Assembly (NCBI RefSeq): GCF_009765975.1 | Contig: NZ_LMUJ01000030.1 | Span: 74,912-126,798 of the forward strand | Source of the DNA: Acidisphaera sp. S103 | GTDB lineage: Bacteria; Pseudomonadota; Alphaproteobacteria; Acetobacterales; Acetobacteraceae | DNA: 51,887 nucleotides | Direction: 5' to 3' | Shown here: in pieces, positions 42,317 to 49,918 of the stretch | How the letters are laid out: each line of letters starts with the position of its first letter | Numbering within the stretch: the stretch's first letter is position 1 | Notes under the pieces: model-generated | Seen by the model: the letters and a program-made list of their open reading frames with translations, nothing else | The model's database searches: none | Told to the model about the DNA's origin: nothing | Position numbers and translations under genes: made by a program

Positions 42317-43561
42317 TTAACCCGCCAACTCCCCCAACACCGGCAGCAGATAATCGGCAAACAGCCGTGGATTCTCCGCAAACGGGAAATGGCCGATCCC
42401 AGGCATCGGGCGGAAGGTTACGCCGGGGATTTTGGCGGCAGTCGCCTCGGACAATTCGATGGTGCAGGAGTAGTCGTATTCGCCGGTCAGCATGAACAGG
42501 CGGCAGCGGTTGGTGTCGATGCGCCCTACCCTTTCCCGACCATCCCAGTCGCCCGAGTAAAACGCGATATCGCCGTAGAACACCGATGCGCCGCCCTGGC
42601 TGTAGTGCCAGGTGATGGTCTCCTGATACTCCGCCGGGCTTTGCGGGGCGCTGAGCGCTCGTATCCATTCGGGGACGAACAGGGACGAATTCACCTTCGG
42701 ATCCACCGCCCAGGTGGTTTGGCGCTGGTTGATTTTGTCGCAGGCCTCGCAAGCGACGATGCCGCCGAAGGAGTCGGGGTGGCGGTAGGCGAGTTCCAGG
42801 CAGATTTCGCCGGACATCGAGGCGCCAAGGGCGATCGGCTTGTTCAGCCCGGCGGCCGCGATGAAGCCCATGATCAGGTCGACATAGAGGTCGGTGTTCA
42901 GCCGCCAAGATCCGGGGACGGCGCCCTCGGGCGGCAGGGATTTACCGTGCCAGGGCAAGTCGAACGAGACAAGGCGATGGCCGTTGGTGATGCGTTCGTC
43001 GGCCATCAGGCCGTGGAACTGGCGGCCGTCGGAGCCGGCGGTGTGCATGCACAGGACGTCCCGGCCGGAACCGGCGGTTTCATAGTAGATTTGATAGGTG
43101 GTGCCGCCGACGGTGACGGGGACATAGCCACCCTGAACTTTCGGAACCGCTCGGGGACCACCACGCGGGGCTAAGCTCAAGGGAACGGGCAGCGCATTGC
43201 CCAGGGTCAGCCATTTGCCGACCTCCAGGATACGGCGAGCGACATGAACATGCTGCATGAAGGCCCGTTGATCGCCCTGAATGACGAACTCCGGCAGGCG
43301 ATAATGCATTGCGAACAGGCCGTGATGGTGGCGCGGCGGGATCGGCAGTAGGAACTTCGCCCATACCCCGGCCGGCGCCGACAGGGTGAAAGCCGGTTCG
43401 CCGCCACCGGGCTGGACCTTGCCATCTTCAAGGTTGAACACGGTCGTGTCTGCACCACTGGCGATGGCGAAACAGATCGACCAGGGGCCGGCCCAGGCGG
43501 CCAGGGACGCATCGCCGACACACGCCTTGCGCCAGGCGGCGGCCTCGGGGAAGGTGCTCAT
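42317..43561 (-). CDS. Alpha/beta hydrolase with N-terminal extra domain
   Basis: 414 residues. Residues 1-120 form a separate domain (AGPWSICFAIASGADTTVFN, AGVWAKFLLPIPPRHHHGLF) resembling SCP2-like lipid-binding folds, though I am not certain. The hydrolase part has LCMHTAGSDGRQFHG (oxyanion), the nucleophile elbow ALGASMSGEICLELAYRHP (GxSxG), Asp in LTGEYDYSC and His in PGIGHFPFAENP. Substrate unknown. Its start overlaps the stop of the upstream dehydrogenase (ATGA), so the two form an operon. Confidence 0.86.
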   Translation of the reverse strand: MSTFPEAAAWRKACVGDASLAAWAGPWSICFAIASGADTTVFNLEDGKVQPGGGEPAFTLSAPAGVWAKFLLPIPPRHHHGLFAMHYRLPEFVIQGDQRAFMQHVHVARRILEVGKWLTLGNALPVPLSLAPRGGPRAVPKVQGGYVPVTVGGTTYQIYYETAGSGRDVLCMHTAGSDGRQFHGLMADERITNGHRLVSFDLPWHGKSLPPEGAVPGSWRLNTDLYVDLIMGFIAAAGLNKPIALGASMSGEICLELAYRHPDSFGGIVACEACDKINQRQTTWAVDPKVNSSLFVPEWIRALSAPQSPAEYQETITWHYSQGGASVFYGDIAFYSGDWDGRERVGRIDTNRCRLFMLTGEYDYSCTIELSEATAAKIPGVTFRPMPGIGHFPFAENPRLFADYLLPVLGELAG

Positions 43562-44463
43562 TGCGGGTCGATCACCTTCAGCACCACCGGGTGGTATTGG
43601 TCGCCATACCCGGCGGCGTCCGCCTGCTTCAACCGTTCCATCGTCAGCTTGGCGGCTGCCATGTCCAGACCGGACGCCTCGGCCATTTCCAGCGCGTAGG
43701 ACAGGTCCTTCATGGCGTAGCGGGTGGAGAACGCACGCTCCGGGAACGTGCCGGGCAGCATCGATTTCGTGCCATGATTGCGCAGCACGAAACTATCGCC
43801 CGATCCCATCGCCATGGTCGGCAGCAGCACGTCGGCGGGGACACCGTTGCGGCGGCCGATGGCGATCGCCTCAGCCAAAGCGCCGCAGTGCTGGAACACC
43901 AGCATATTGTTGAGGATCTTCACCACCTGGCCGCAACCGATGGGGCCGCAATGGGTAACGTCGGTGCCCATCGTCTCTAGGATCGGGCGGACGCGGGCGA
44001 AGGTGTCGTCGGTGGCGCCGACCATGATGCTGAGTTCACCGCGCGAGGCGGCCTCGCGGGTGCGGGCGACCGGCGCGTCGGCGTAGAGAATGCCCTTTTC
44101 GGTCAGGCGGGCGCCGATCTGGCGGGTCAGTTCGACCGAGGACGTGCTGGTATCCACCACACACTGGCCGGCGCGCAGATTGGGTTCCAACTGCCCGACC
44201 ACAGCGGCGACGGCCTTGCCGTCCGGCAGGGACAACAGAATCAGGTCGCAGGAAGCCGCTATCTGCTGCATCGACGCGGCCTTCACGCCGGATGCCGCGA
44301 GGCGTTCCAGCGGTTCGGGGCGAAGATCGTGCGCCAGGACCGGGATCCCGGAGCGGCGCGCCAGATGGCCGCACATCGGTTCGCCCATCACGCCGAGACC
44401 GATGAAACCGAGGGTGGAAATCCCCTGCCCTTTGGATAATTGCGGCGTGGATGATGCGGACAT
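43558..44463 (-). CDS. Beta-hydroxyacid dehydrogenase (3-hydroxyisobutyrate dehydrogenase family)
   Basis: 301 residues from ATG 44463 (GGGAAGGG upstream). Rossmann loop GFIGLGVMGEPMCGHLARR, VDTSTSSVELTRQIG with DAPVARTREAASRGELSIMV (substrate loop, usually DAPVSGG), and catalytic Lys in GCGQVVKILNNMLVFQHCGA. Reduces or oxidises a short beta-hydroxy acid such as 2-hydroxy-3-oxopropionate. The substitution in the DAPVSGG motif hints at an altered substrate. First gene of the pair with the alpha/beta hydrolase. Confidence 0.91.
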   Translation of the reverse strand: MSASSTPQLSKGQGISTLGFIGLGVMGEPMCGHLARRSGIPVLAHDLRPEPLERLAASGVKAASMQQIAASCDLILLSLPDGKAVAAVVGQLEPNLRAGQCVVDTSTSSVELTRQIGARLTEKGILYADAPVARTREAASRGELSIMVGATDDTFARVRPILETMGTDVTHCGPIGCGQVVKILNNMLVFQHCGALAEAIAIGRRNGVPADVLLPTMAMGSGDSFVLRNHGTKSMLPGTFPERAFSTRYAMKDLSYALEMAEASGLDMAAAKLTMERLKQADAAGYGDQYHPVVLKVIDPQ

Positions 44464-44619
44464 GGCGTTTCCCTTCCCGAAGATCGCGCTGTTTTCCGTG
44501 TACGCTCCACGGATGTCAAAGTCTGCATCACCGTTTCCAGGCGTCGGATCATGAGACAGAATGACGTCCCGTAAATGATATGCGTCATGCAACCATCATC
44601 GTCCGCTTGAACGCGGGGG

Positions 44620-46005
44620 GTGGACTGCTGTATTGATATTGGGCATTTTTGCTCAGGCGATAAACCGTCCCATACAGGTGAATTTTTGGACGCGGCTTTT
44701 GTCTTTGGAACCTTGGGAAATCTTTCGGCCGCCCTCGGCGCCGGGTGGTCGTCCGAGGAGGCGTTTAGTTGGGCCATTGGCGCCGAAAGCGAACTGACGC
44801 TGCCTTTGCAGGGCGACAGCCTGCCCACCATCCTGCGGTTCGACCTTCATCCCGCGATCTACCCACCAAAGATCGCCTGCCAACGGCTGATGATCCGAGC
44901 CGGCAAAATCGTGCTGGGATCGTTCGAGATCACGGCTCGGCAGACCCTTGTCATCCCGCTGCCGGCGGAACTGACCAGCGGCGCGGAACGCCTGGAACTC
45001 ACGCTGGTTCATCCCGATGCCGTCCGGCCGCGCGATCATCTTCCGATCGATGATTCGCGACGCCTGACGTTATGCTTTCATTCGGCCAGTCTGGAGCGAC
45101 CCGGACCGGACGGTGCTGGAGTGTCCTCGGCCGCGGAACCGGCAATGCTGGAGCTGGTTCACGGGGTAATCGCCGGCGACAGCACGGCGATGCGCATGGC
45201 CGAGGTGATCGGCAAGCTGCCCAGCCTGAGAGGCCGATTCGGCATCCGTTTCCTGGATCTGTCGAAGCCGTTGGATCAGGCGGTGGAACGCCTGCCACCG
45301 GAAACCCTGGAGACGATGCGGTTCTGCTGGATCCAATTGAATGCCGGCATATCGGAGAGGCGCGATTCGCTGCGCCAGCGTCTGGCCGCCGATTGCGTCC
45401 TGCGCACGTATTATGCGCCGATCATCCACGCGTTCTGGCCGTTCCAGGGACCGGATCCCAGGGCGGTGCCTGAACCGGGGCGTTACGATCCGTCGCGATA
45501 TCCCTATGGTGACCGGCTCGCCCGGGCGCTCGCCGCGATGAACCTGCCCGACGACGTCACTTATCTGATGTATGAAATGTCGGCTGGCCAAGAGGCGCTG
45601 GACTTTGAGGAGATCTTCGCCAACGACCTTCGCCGGTGGCGGGCCGAAGGCCGGAAATCCGACCTGCAGCTCGCGAATTTTATCGAGGACCACCTGAGCA
45701 CCAGCCGTCTTTTCATCGCCCCCAACCGGGTGGGACCGGTGTTGCTGCGGGAAATGGTCGGCCAGGTCCTTGACGATGGCCTGGTGCGCGATATCGCGAC
45801 ACCGGAAACGCTGGCGGCCGAACTCGATGCTCTGCTGGATGGCTACGCCGGCTGGCAGGAGGAAGTGCCTGTCCACAAGCGGGTCGCAGACCATTTCAAC
45901 CTGGCCTGGTGGTCGCCCGACATGAAATACCGCTGGGAGAACAACCTGCGCACTTACCGCGAGTATATTCTCGACTACATCAGATGGGTGCAGTGGCGGC
46001 CATGA
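44620..46005 (+). CDS. WcbI-like protein with N-terminal beta-sandwich domain, motif lost
   Basis: 461 residues; GTG 44620 gives the longest form and the true start is uncertain. Residues about 40-155 are a beta-rich module (ESELTLPLQGDSLPTILRFD, IACQRLMIRAGKIVLGSFEI, RLELTLVHPDAVRPRD) that recurs in the DUF1796-like protein at 48670-49776. The C-terminal half is the WcbI polysaccharide-biosynthesis acetyltransferase fold: IIHAFWPFQGPDPR, RLFIAPNRVGPVLLREMVGQ and YREYILDYIRWVQW align with the neighbour 46002-46850. The motif N-C-Q-G that should follow the first strand is replaced by IQLNAGISERRDS, so it may be a non-catalytic partner. Stop overlaps the next start. Confidence 0.8.
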   Translation: MDCCIDIGHFCSGDKPSHTGEFLDAAFVFGTLGNLSAALGAGWSSEEAFSWAIGAESELTLPLQGDSLPTILRFDLHPAIYPPKIACQRLMIRAGKIVLGSFEITARQTLVIPLPAELTSGAERLELTLVHPDAVRPRDHLPIDDSRRLTLCFHSASLERPGPDGAGVSSAAEPAMLELVHGVIAGDSTAMRMAEVIGKLPSLRGRFGIRFLDLSKPLDQAVERLPPETLETMRFCWIQLNAGISERRDSLRQRLAADCVLRTYYAPIIHAFWPFQGPDPRAVPEPGRYDPSRYPYGDRLARALAAMNLPDDVTYLMYEMSAGQEALDFEEIFANDLRRWRAEGRKSDLQLANFIEDHLSTSRLFIAPNRVGPVLLREMVGQVLDDGLVRDIATPETLAAELDALLDGYAGWQEEVPVHKRVADHFNLAWWSPDMKYRWENNLRTYREYILDYIRWVQWRP

Positions 46006-46850
46006 GCCATTCGATCCTGATCTACGCGAACTGCCAGGGTGAAGAACTGCAGAAGACCGGCCGCTTCATGCAATGCATGGCCGGGCGGCTGAACTTCAAG
46101 TGGATCCCGTTTCACCTTGTGACCGAACGCGACTGGGCCAGGACATACGGCCAGGACTTCATGACCGACGTGGTGACGGTGTGGGAGCAGGTGGAGACCG
46201 GCGGGCTGTCGTCGAACCGCGCGACCTTGCATGAACGACTCCCGAAGAATGTGCCCATCGTGACCTTTCCGCCGTTCACCGCGACCTGCCTATGGCCATT
46301 CGCCGGCAACGATCCACGCGTCGCGCGCGATCCGGACCGGTATCCGTGGCCGGATTCAATCGCCGCGGTCCTGTCGACCGAAGATCTGCCCGATGATGAA
46401 CTGTTCGAGAAATATCTCCGCGTCACCGCCGAACGCATGCCCGATCTCGACCGGCGGTTGCGCCTGGACATCGCGCGCTGGAAAGCCGCCGATGCCATCG
46501 CCGACATTCCGCTATCCGAATGGGTGGAGAAGACATTCCAGACGGTGAGTCTGTTCCATACCAGCGGGCACATCACCGCACCCGCCGTCGGGTATCTGAT
46601 GAAGCAACTGTTGAACCGCACCACCATCCTTCCCCCCGCACTCGCCCGGGCCGCGATCGGCGATGTCGATATCCTGTTACGCCGGCACACCGGGCAGAAT
46701 TTTGAGTGCGTGCCGATCCACCCGCTGGTGGCCGAACGACTGAACCTTCGCTTCTACGATCCGGACGCGACATATCGCTGGCATGCGCATGAGTGGACGT
46801 TCCGGCAATACATACTGCACTACATTCGTTGGGCGGATTATCTGGTGTAG
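46002..46850 (+). CDS. WcbI-family polysaccharide acyltransferase
   Basis: 282 residues, ATG 46002 overlapping the preceding stop (ATGA). The signature ILIYANCQGEELQKTG at residues 4-19 is the nucleotide/CoA-binding start of WcbI, which in Burkholderia capsule loci binds CoA and is thought to acetylate the capsule. FTATCLWPFAGNDPRVARDP, FHTSGHITAPAVGYLMKQ and WTFRQYILHYIRWADYLV follow. Likely cytoplasmic. With the degenerate neighbour it is a tandem paralogue pair. Confidence 0.84.
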   Translation: MSHSILIYANCQGEELQKTGRFMQCMAGRLNFKWIPFHLVTERDWARTYGQDFMTDVVTVWEQVETGGLSSNRATLHERLPKNVPIVTFPPFTATCLWPFAGNDPRVARDPDRYPWPDSIAAVLSTEDLPDDELFEKYLRVTAERMPDLDRRLRLDIARWKAADAIADIPLSEWVEKTFQTVSLFHTSGHITAPAVGYLMKQLLNRTTILPPALARAAIGDVDILLRRHTGQNFECVPIHPLVAERLNLRFYDPDATYRWHAHEWTFRQYILHYIRWADYLV

Positions 46851-46956
46851 GATTGCCTGTTATGGCCAGGCTGCTCTAGCCTGCCTGGAACATGGCGCCG
46901 GTCGGCGGCTGTGAAAAACGGCTCCGGTACCGGTGCCGGATAAATCAGGAGGTTAC

Positions 46957-48303
46957 GTGACCAGTCAGGCAAAGAAAGTATCCCGTCGGCGCACCTTGAA
47001 GCTGGCGGCGGCATCCGCAACGCTTCCATTGGTCCATATCCGGACGGGTCGGGCCGCGGGCAAGGTCTCGATCGGCTTCTGGGATCACTGGGTTCCGGAA
47101 GGCAACGAAATCATGAAGAAGCAATGCGAGGCATTTGGCGCCGCGCATCAGGTGGAGGTGCAAGCCGATTTCATCACCTCGGTCGGGTCGAAGAATATCC
47201 TGACGATAGCGGCTGAAGCGCAAGCCAAGACCGGACATGACGTTCAGCAATTTCCTGAGTGGGAGGTGCAGAACCACGCCGATCAGCTCGAGCCGATCGA
47301 TGATGTGATGAAGCGACTGACAGACAAATATGGTCCCGTGGCCGCCGCGAGCCAATATTTGTTCAATATCAAGGGGCATTGGTTGGCGGTGCCAAGCAGC
47401 GCCGGCAATCAAAACAAGGGTCCATGCGGCCGCATCTCTGTCCTGAAGGACGTTGCGGGACTGGACATCGTGAAGATGTATCCCTCCGGCGCCGATGCCA
47501 CGCCGGACGCCGACAACTGGACATACGACACGCTGCTGAAGGTTGCCGAGGCCTGCAAAAAGGCCAACATGACCGTCGCCGTCGGGCTCGGCACCACGCC
47601 CGATTCCGTCGATACGGCCGGATCGATGTTCGCCGCGTTCGGGGCTGATCTCATCAGCGCGAAAGGCGATATCAACGTTCACACCGACAATGTGCGCCAA
47701 GTGCTCGAATACGCCCAGCAACTGGTCAAATACCTGCCCGAGGATGCGGTCAGCTTCGATGACGCATCGAACAATCGCGCGCTGATCTCGGGCAAAAGCG
47801 CGCTGATCTGGAATCCACCCTCGGCCTGGGCTGTCGCCAAACGCGATGCCCCCAAAGTGGCCGCGGATTGCTGGACATTCCCCGCGCCCAAAGGTCCCAA
47901 AGGGCGGTTCCTGCCGCTGGGCGCATTTTCCTGGGGTGTGTGGAATTTCAGCGCCAATAAGGCAGCCGCGAAAGACCTGATCGAGTTCTTGTCGCAGCGG
48001 GAAAATGTCGAAGCGCGGTGTACCGTAACCCAGGGTTATGATGTCCCGCCATTTGCCAGCATGACGGACTTCAAGATCTGGGCTGAAGTCGAGCCCCCCC
48101 GAGGCACCGTTTACCACTACCCGATCCGCAAGTCGCATCATCAGGAGAATTGGATCGCGATGGCCCCTGCCCCACCGGAGATCGCGGTGCAGGCTTACAA
48201 CCGTGGCACGCTGCCAACGATGCTGGCCAAACTGCAAAGCGGGCAGTCCATCAAGGAAGTACAGGATTGGGCGCAAGACGAGCTTGAAGGCTTTACCCGC
48301 TGA
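46957..48303 (+). CDS. Tat-exported extracellular solute-binding protein
   Basis: 448 residues from GTG 46957 with AGGAGG five bases upstream. Tat signal SRRRTLKLAAASATLPLVHI then cleavage near GRAAG. The mature part is a family 1 (sugar-type) binding protein: VSIGFWDHWVPEGNEIMKKQ, HDVQQFPEWEVQNHADQLEP, DSVDTAGSMFAAFGADLISA and WNPPSAWAVAKRDAPK. No ABC permease or ATPase gene is in the window, so it is an orphan, perhaps working with a distant transporter or holding a glycan fragment. Followed by a hairpin (48343-48373) that isolates it from the acyl carrier protein gene. Confidence 0.88.
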   Translation: MTSQAKKVSRRRTLKLAAASATLPLVHIRTGRAAGKVSIGFWDHWVPEGNEIMKKQCEAFGAAHQVEVQADFITSVGSKNILTIAAEAQAKTGHDVQQFPEWEVQNHADQLEPIDDVMKRLTDKYGPVAAASQYLFNIKGHWLAVPSSAGNQNKGPCGRISVLKDVAGLDIVKMYPSGADATPDADNWTYDTLLKVAEACKKANMTVAVGLGTTPDSVDTAGSMFAAFGADLISAKGDINVHTDNVRQVLEYAQQLVKYLPEDAVSFDDASNNRALISGKSALIWNPPSAWAVAKRDAPKVAADCWTFPAPKGPKGRFLPLGAFSWGVWNFSANKAAAKDLIEFLSQRENVEARCTVTQGYDVPPFASMTDFKIWAEVEPPRGTVYHYPIRKSHHQENWIAMAPAPPEIAVQAYNRGTLPTMLAKLQSGQSIKEVQDWAQDELEGFTR

Positions 48304-48342
48304 GTTCGGCTTGATCGGCGTTTCCGCATCCGGCGAATGGGG

Positions 48343-48373
48343 CCAACCGGCGAGCCGGCATAACGCCGGTTGG
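48343..48373 (+). terminator. Perfect 10-bp hairpin after the binding-protein gene
   Basis: CCAACCGGCG (48343-48352) and CGCCGGTTGG (48364-48373) pair completely, 11-base loop, 40 bp downstream of the stop codon. No T-run follows; probable terminator or mRNA stabiliser. Confidence 0.6.
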
Positions 48374-48434
48374 TACGAATTCCAGTGCGGATTAGGCGAA
48401 ATCCGCTGCTTTCCGCGTGAAAAGGAATGATCGT

Positions 48435-48668
48435 ATGGCGGAAGATTCACTGCTGATCTTGATCGCGGGGACCCTGGGGATCGATCCGTCGGAGGTGACC
48501 GATAACTCCGACATGTCCAACACGCGCAAATGGGACAGTCTCCGGCAGATCATGCTGATGACCGAACTGGAAACACATTTCGGCTGCGAACTCAGCGACC
48601 AGCAGATGCTGGAAACGACTTCGGTGGCGAAAATCCGTGCGCTGCTGGCCCGTCAAGGTGTGGGCTGA
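48435..48668 (+). CDS. Acyl carrier protein
   Basis: 77 residues from ATG 48435 (AAAGGAAT upstream; GTG 48417 is also possible). Four-helix carrier fold: LLILIAGTLGIDPSEVTDNS, then the phosphopantetheine attachment site KWDSLRQIMLM with Ser near residue 36 and LETHFGCELSDQQML. It is the D-S-L type rather than fatty-acid AcpP (no fab genes near), as used in modification pathways. Convergent with the DUF1796-like gene; FkbH-type protein lies 1.2 kb away. Confidence 0.9.
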   Translation: MAEDSLLILIAGTLGIDPSEVTDNSDMSNTRKWDSLRQIMLMTELETHFGCELSDQQMLETTSVAKIRALLARQGVG

Positions 48669-48669
48669 C

Positions 48670-49776
48670 TCAGTCGCCGATCAGCGAGATACGATAGAAC
48701 GCCACCGCGAGGCGCCGGTCGTCATTCTGTCCGGTGGCCGCGCGCGGGCTGGTCGCCGCGGGGTGATCCAGCACGATCTCGACCCTATCCCGGCCGTGCA
48801 ACAGATGAGCCGGGACCGCGCAATCAACCTTGCCACGCGGCAGCGGATCGAAGGTGTGAATCAGTTGGCCGTTGACGGTGACACCCAGCGGCTGTGCCGC
48901 GAGCGCGGGTGAGGCGACGAAGGGAACGACTTCCATTTCGAGCCGGTAGCTGTGCGCCGCCGCAGGTTTCGCCATGGTCAGGACGCTGCGCTGATCGATC
49001 GACCATGTGAAGCCGTTTTCGGGACCCGACCACCCGTCGCCTTGGCAGGCGGCTGCATTGCCCTCGTGTCCAAACACCGTGTCGATACGCCTTGGCGGCG
49101 ATGCGGCCGTCGTCGCCTCGGCCGGAACGGTGGAGCGGATCGCATGGGCTTCGCGCAGCATTGTCAGCCAGGAGGGAAGATCGAAATCCGGTGCGTTGTC
49201 CCGCCGAGCCAATCGGGTCACGTAGCCGATCATCAGCGTGTCGTCGACGATCGTCACGGTGCCGGGGGGATGACCGGACCGGGTCGCCTGCACCCAAAGC
49301 AGGGTGGCGGGACCATAGGCGGACAGCGCCGCGCGAAAGTCCAGCAGGTCGTTCGCCGACACGTCCTCATTCTGGCGAAAAACCATGATTTTTTCGGGCT
49401 TTTCAAGATCGGCAATCAACTTGTCGATCAAAAAGCGAACGTTTCGGACCTGCTGCCGATGCAGCACCGCGGGGTCGGCTTCGCCAATTTTCACGTGGGC
49501 ATGATAGATAAAATCGTATTTGGTCAGCTTGATCATGTATTCGCTGTTCTCGGGCTGAACACGGACATGTTCGGGGTCCGCCATGCCTGCGAACCGTGCT
49601 GCCATCGCCCGTGTCAGGTGCCGCACGGGGGCGCCGGCGAACCGGAACATGCCAAGCGGTTCGGCCCCGACCCGGCGTTGCACAAGGCCCAGTTCACAAC
49701 TGTCGCCCAGGCTCTCGAACTGAAGGACAAGGTCTCGATCGGACAGTGGTGATTCAACCGGGATGTCGATACTCAT
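48670..49776 (-). CDS. DUF1796-like protein with C-terminal beta-sandwich domain
   Basis: 368 residues from ATG 49776. Residues 14-220 begin LQFESLGDSCELGLVQRRVG (an S-L-G-x-x-C motif as in DUF1796, a putative papain-like cysteine peptidase family) and later have YDFIYHAHVKIGE with histidines. Residues about 250-365 (GFTWSIDQRSVLTMAKP, YRLEMEVVPFVASPALAAQP, GRDRVEIVLDHPAATSPR, NDDRRLAVAFYRISL) match the extra module of the WcbI-like protein at 44620. Role unknown; the shared module suggests the same glycan or partner. Divergent from fkbH-type gene by 142 bp. Confidence 0.7.
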   Translation of the reverse strand: MSIDIPVESPLSDRDLVLQFESLGDSCELGLVQRRVGAEPLGMFRFAGAPVRHLTRAMAARFAGMADPEHVRVQPENSEYMIKLTKYDFIYHAHVKIGEADPAVLHRQQVRNVRFLIDKLIADLEKPEKIMVFRQNEDVSANDLLDFRAALSAYGPATLLWVQATRSGHPPGTVTIVDDTLMIGYVTRLARRDNAPDFDLPSWLTMLREAHAIRSTVPAEATTAASPPRRIDTVFGHEGNAAACQGDGWSGPENGFTWSIDQRSVLTMAKPAAAHSYRLEMEVVPFVASPALAAQPLGVTVNGQLIHTFDPLPRGKVDCAVPAHLLHGRDRVEIVLDHPAATSPRAATGQNDDRRLAVAFYRISLIGD

Positions 49777-49918
49777 CGTGCGATCTGGACCCTCTGCCGT
49801 GCGCCGCCTGGGCCGTTTATAGTCGGCTGGCGCGATTTCCCACAACGAACACTGTCTGCGACCGAGGATGGATTGTAGGATGGGATGAAATCGTCGTGCG
49901 GAAGGATTTAGCGACCCT

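Noticed and set aside
46945-48450. 501-codon frame opposite the solute-binding protein
   Set aside because: No start signal or recognisable family; the plus strand has a strong ribosome site and Tat signal.
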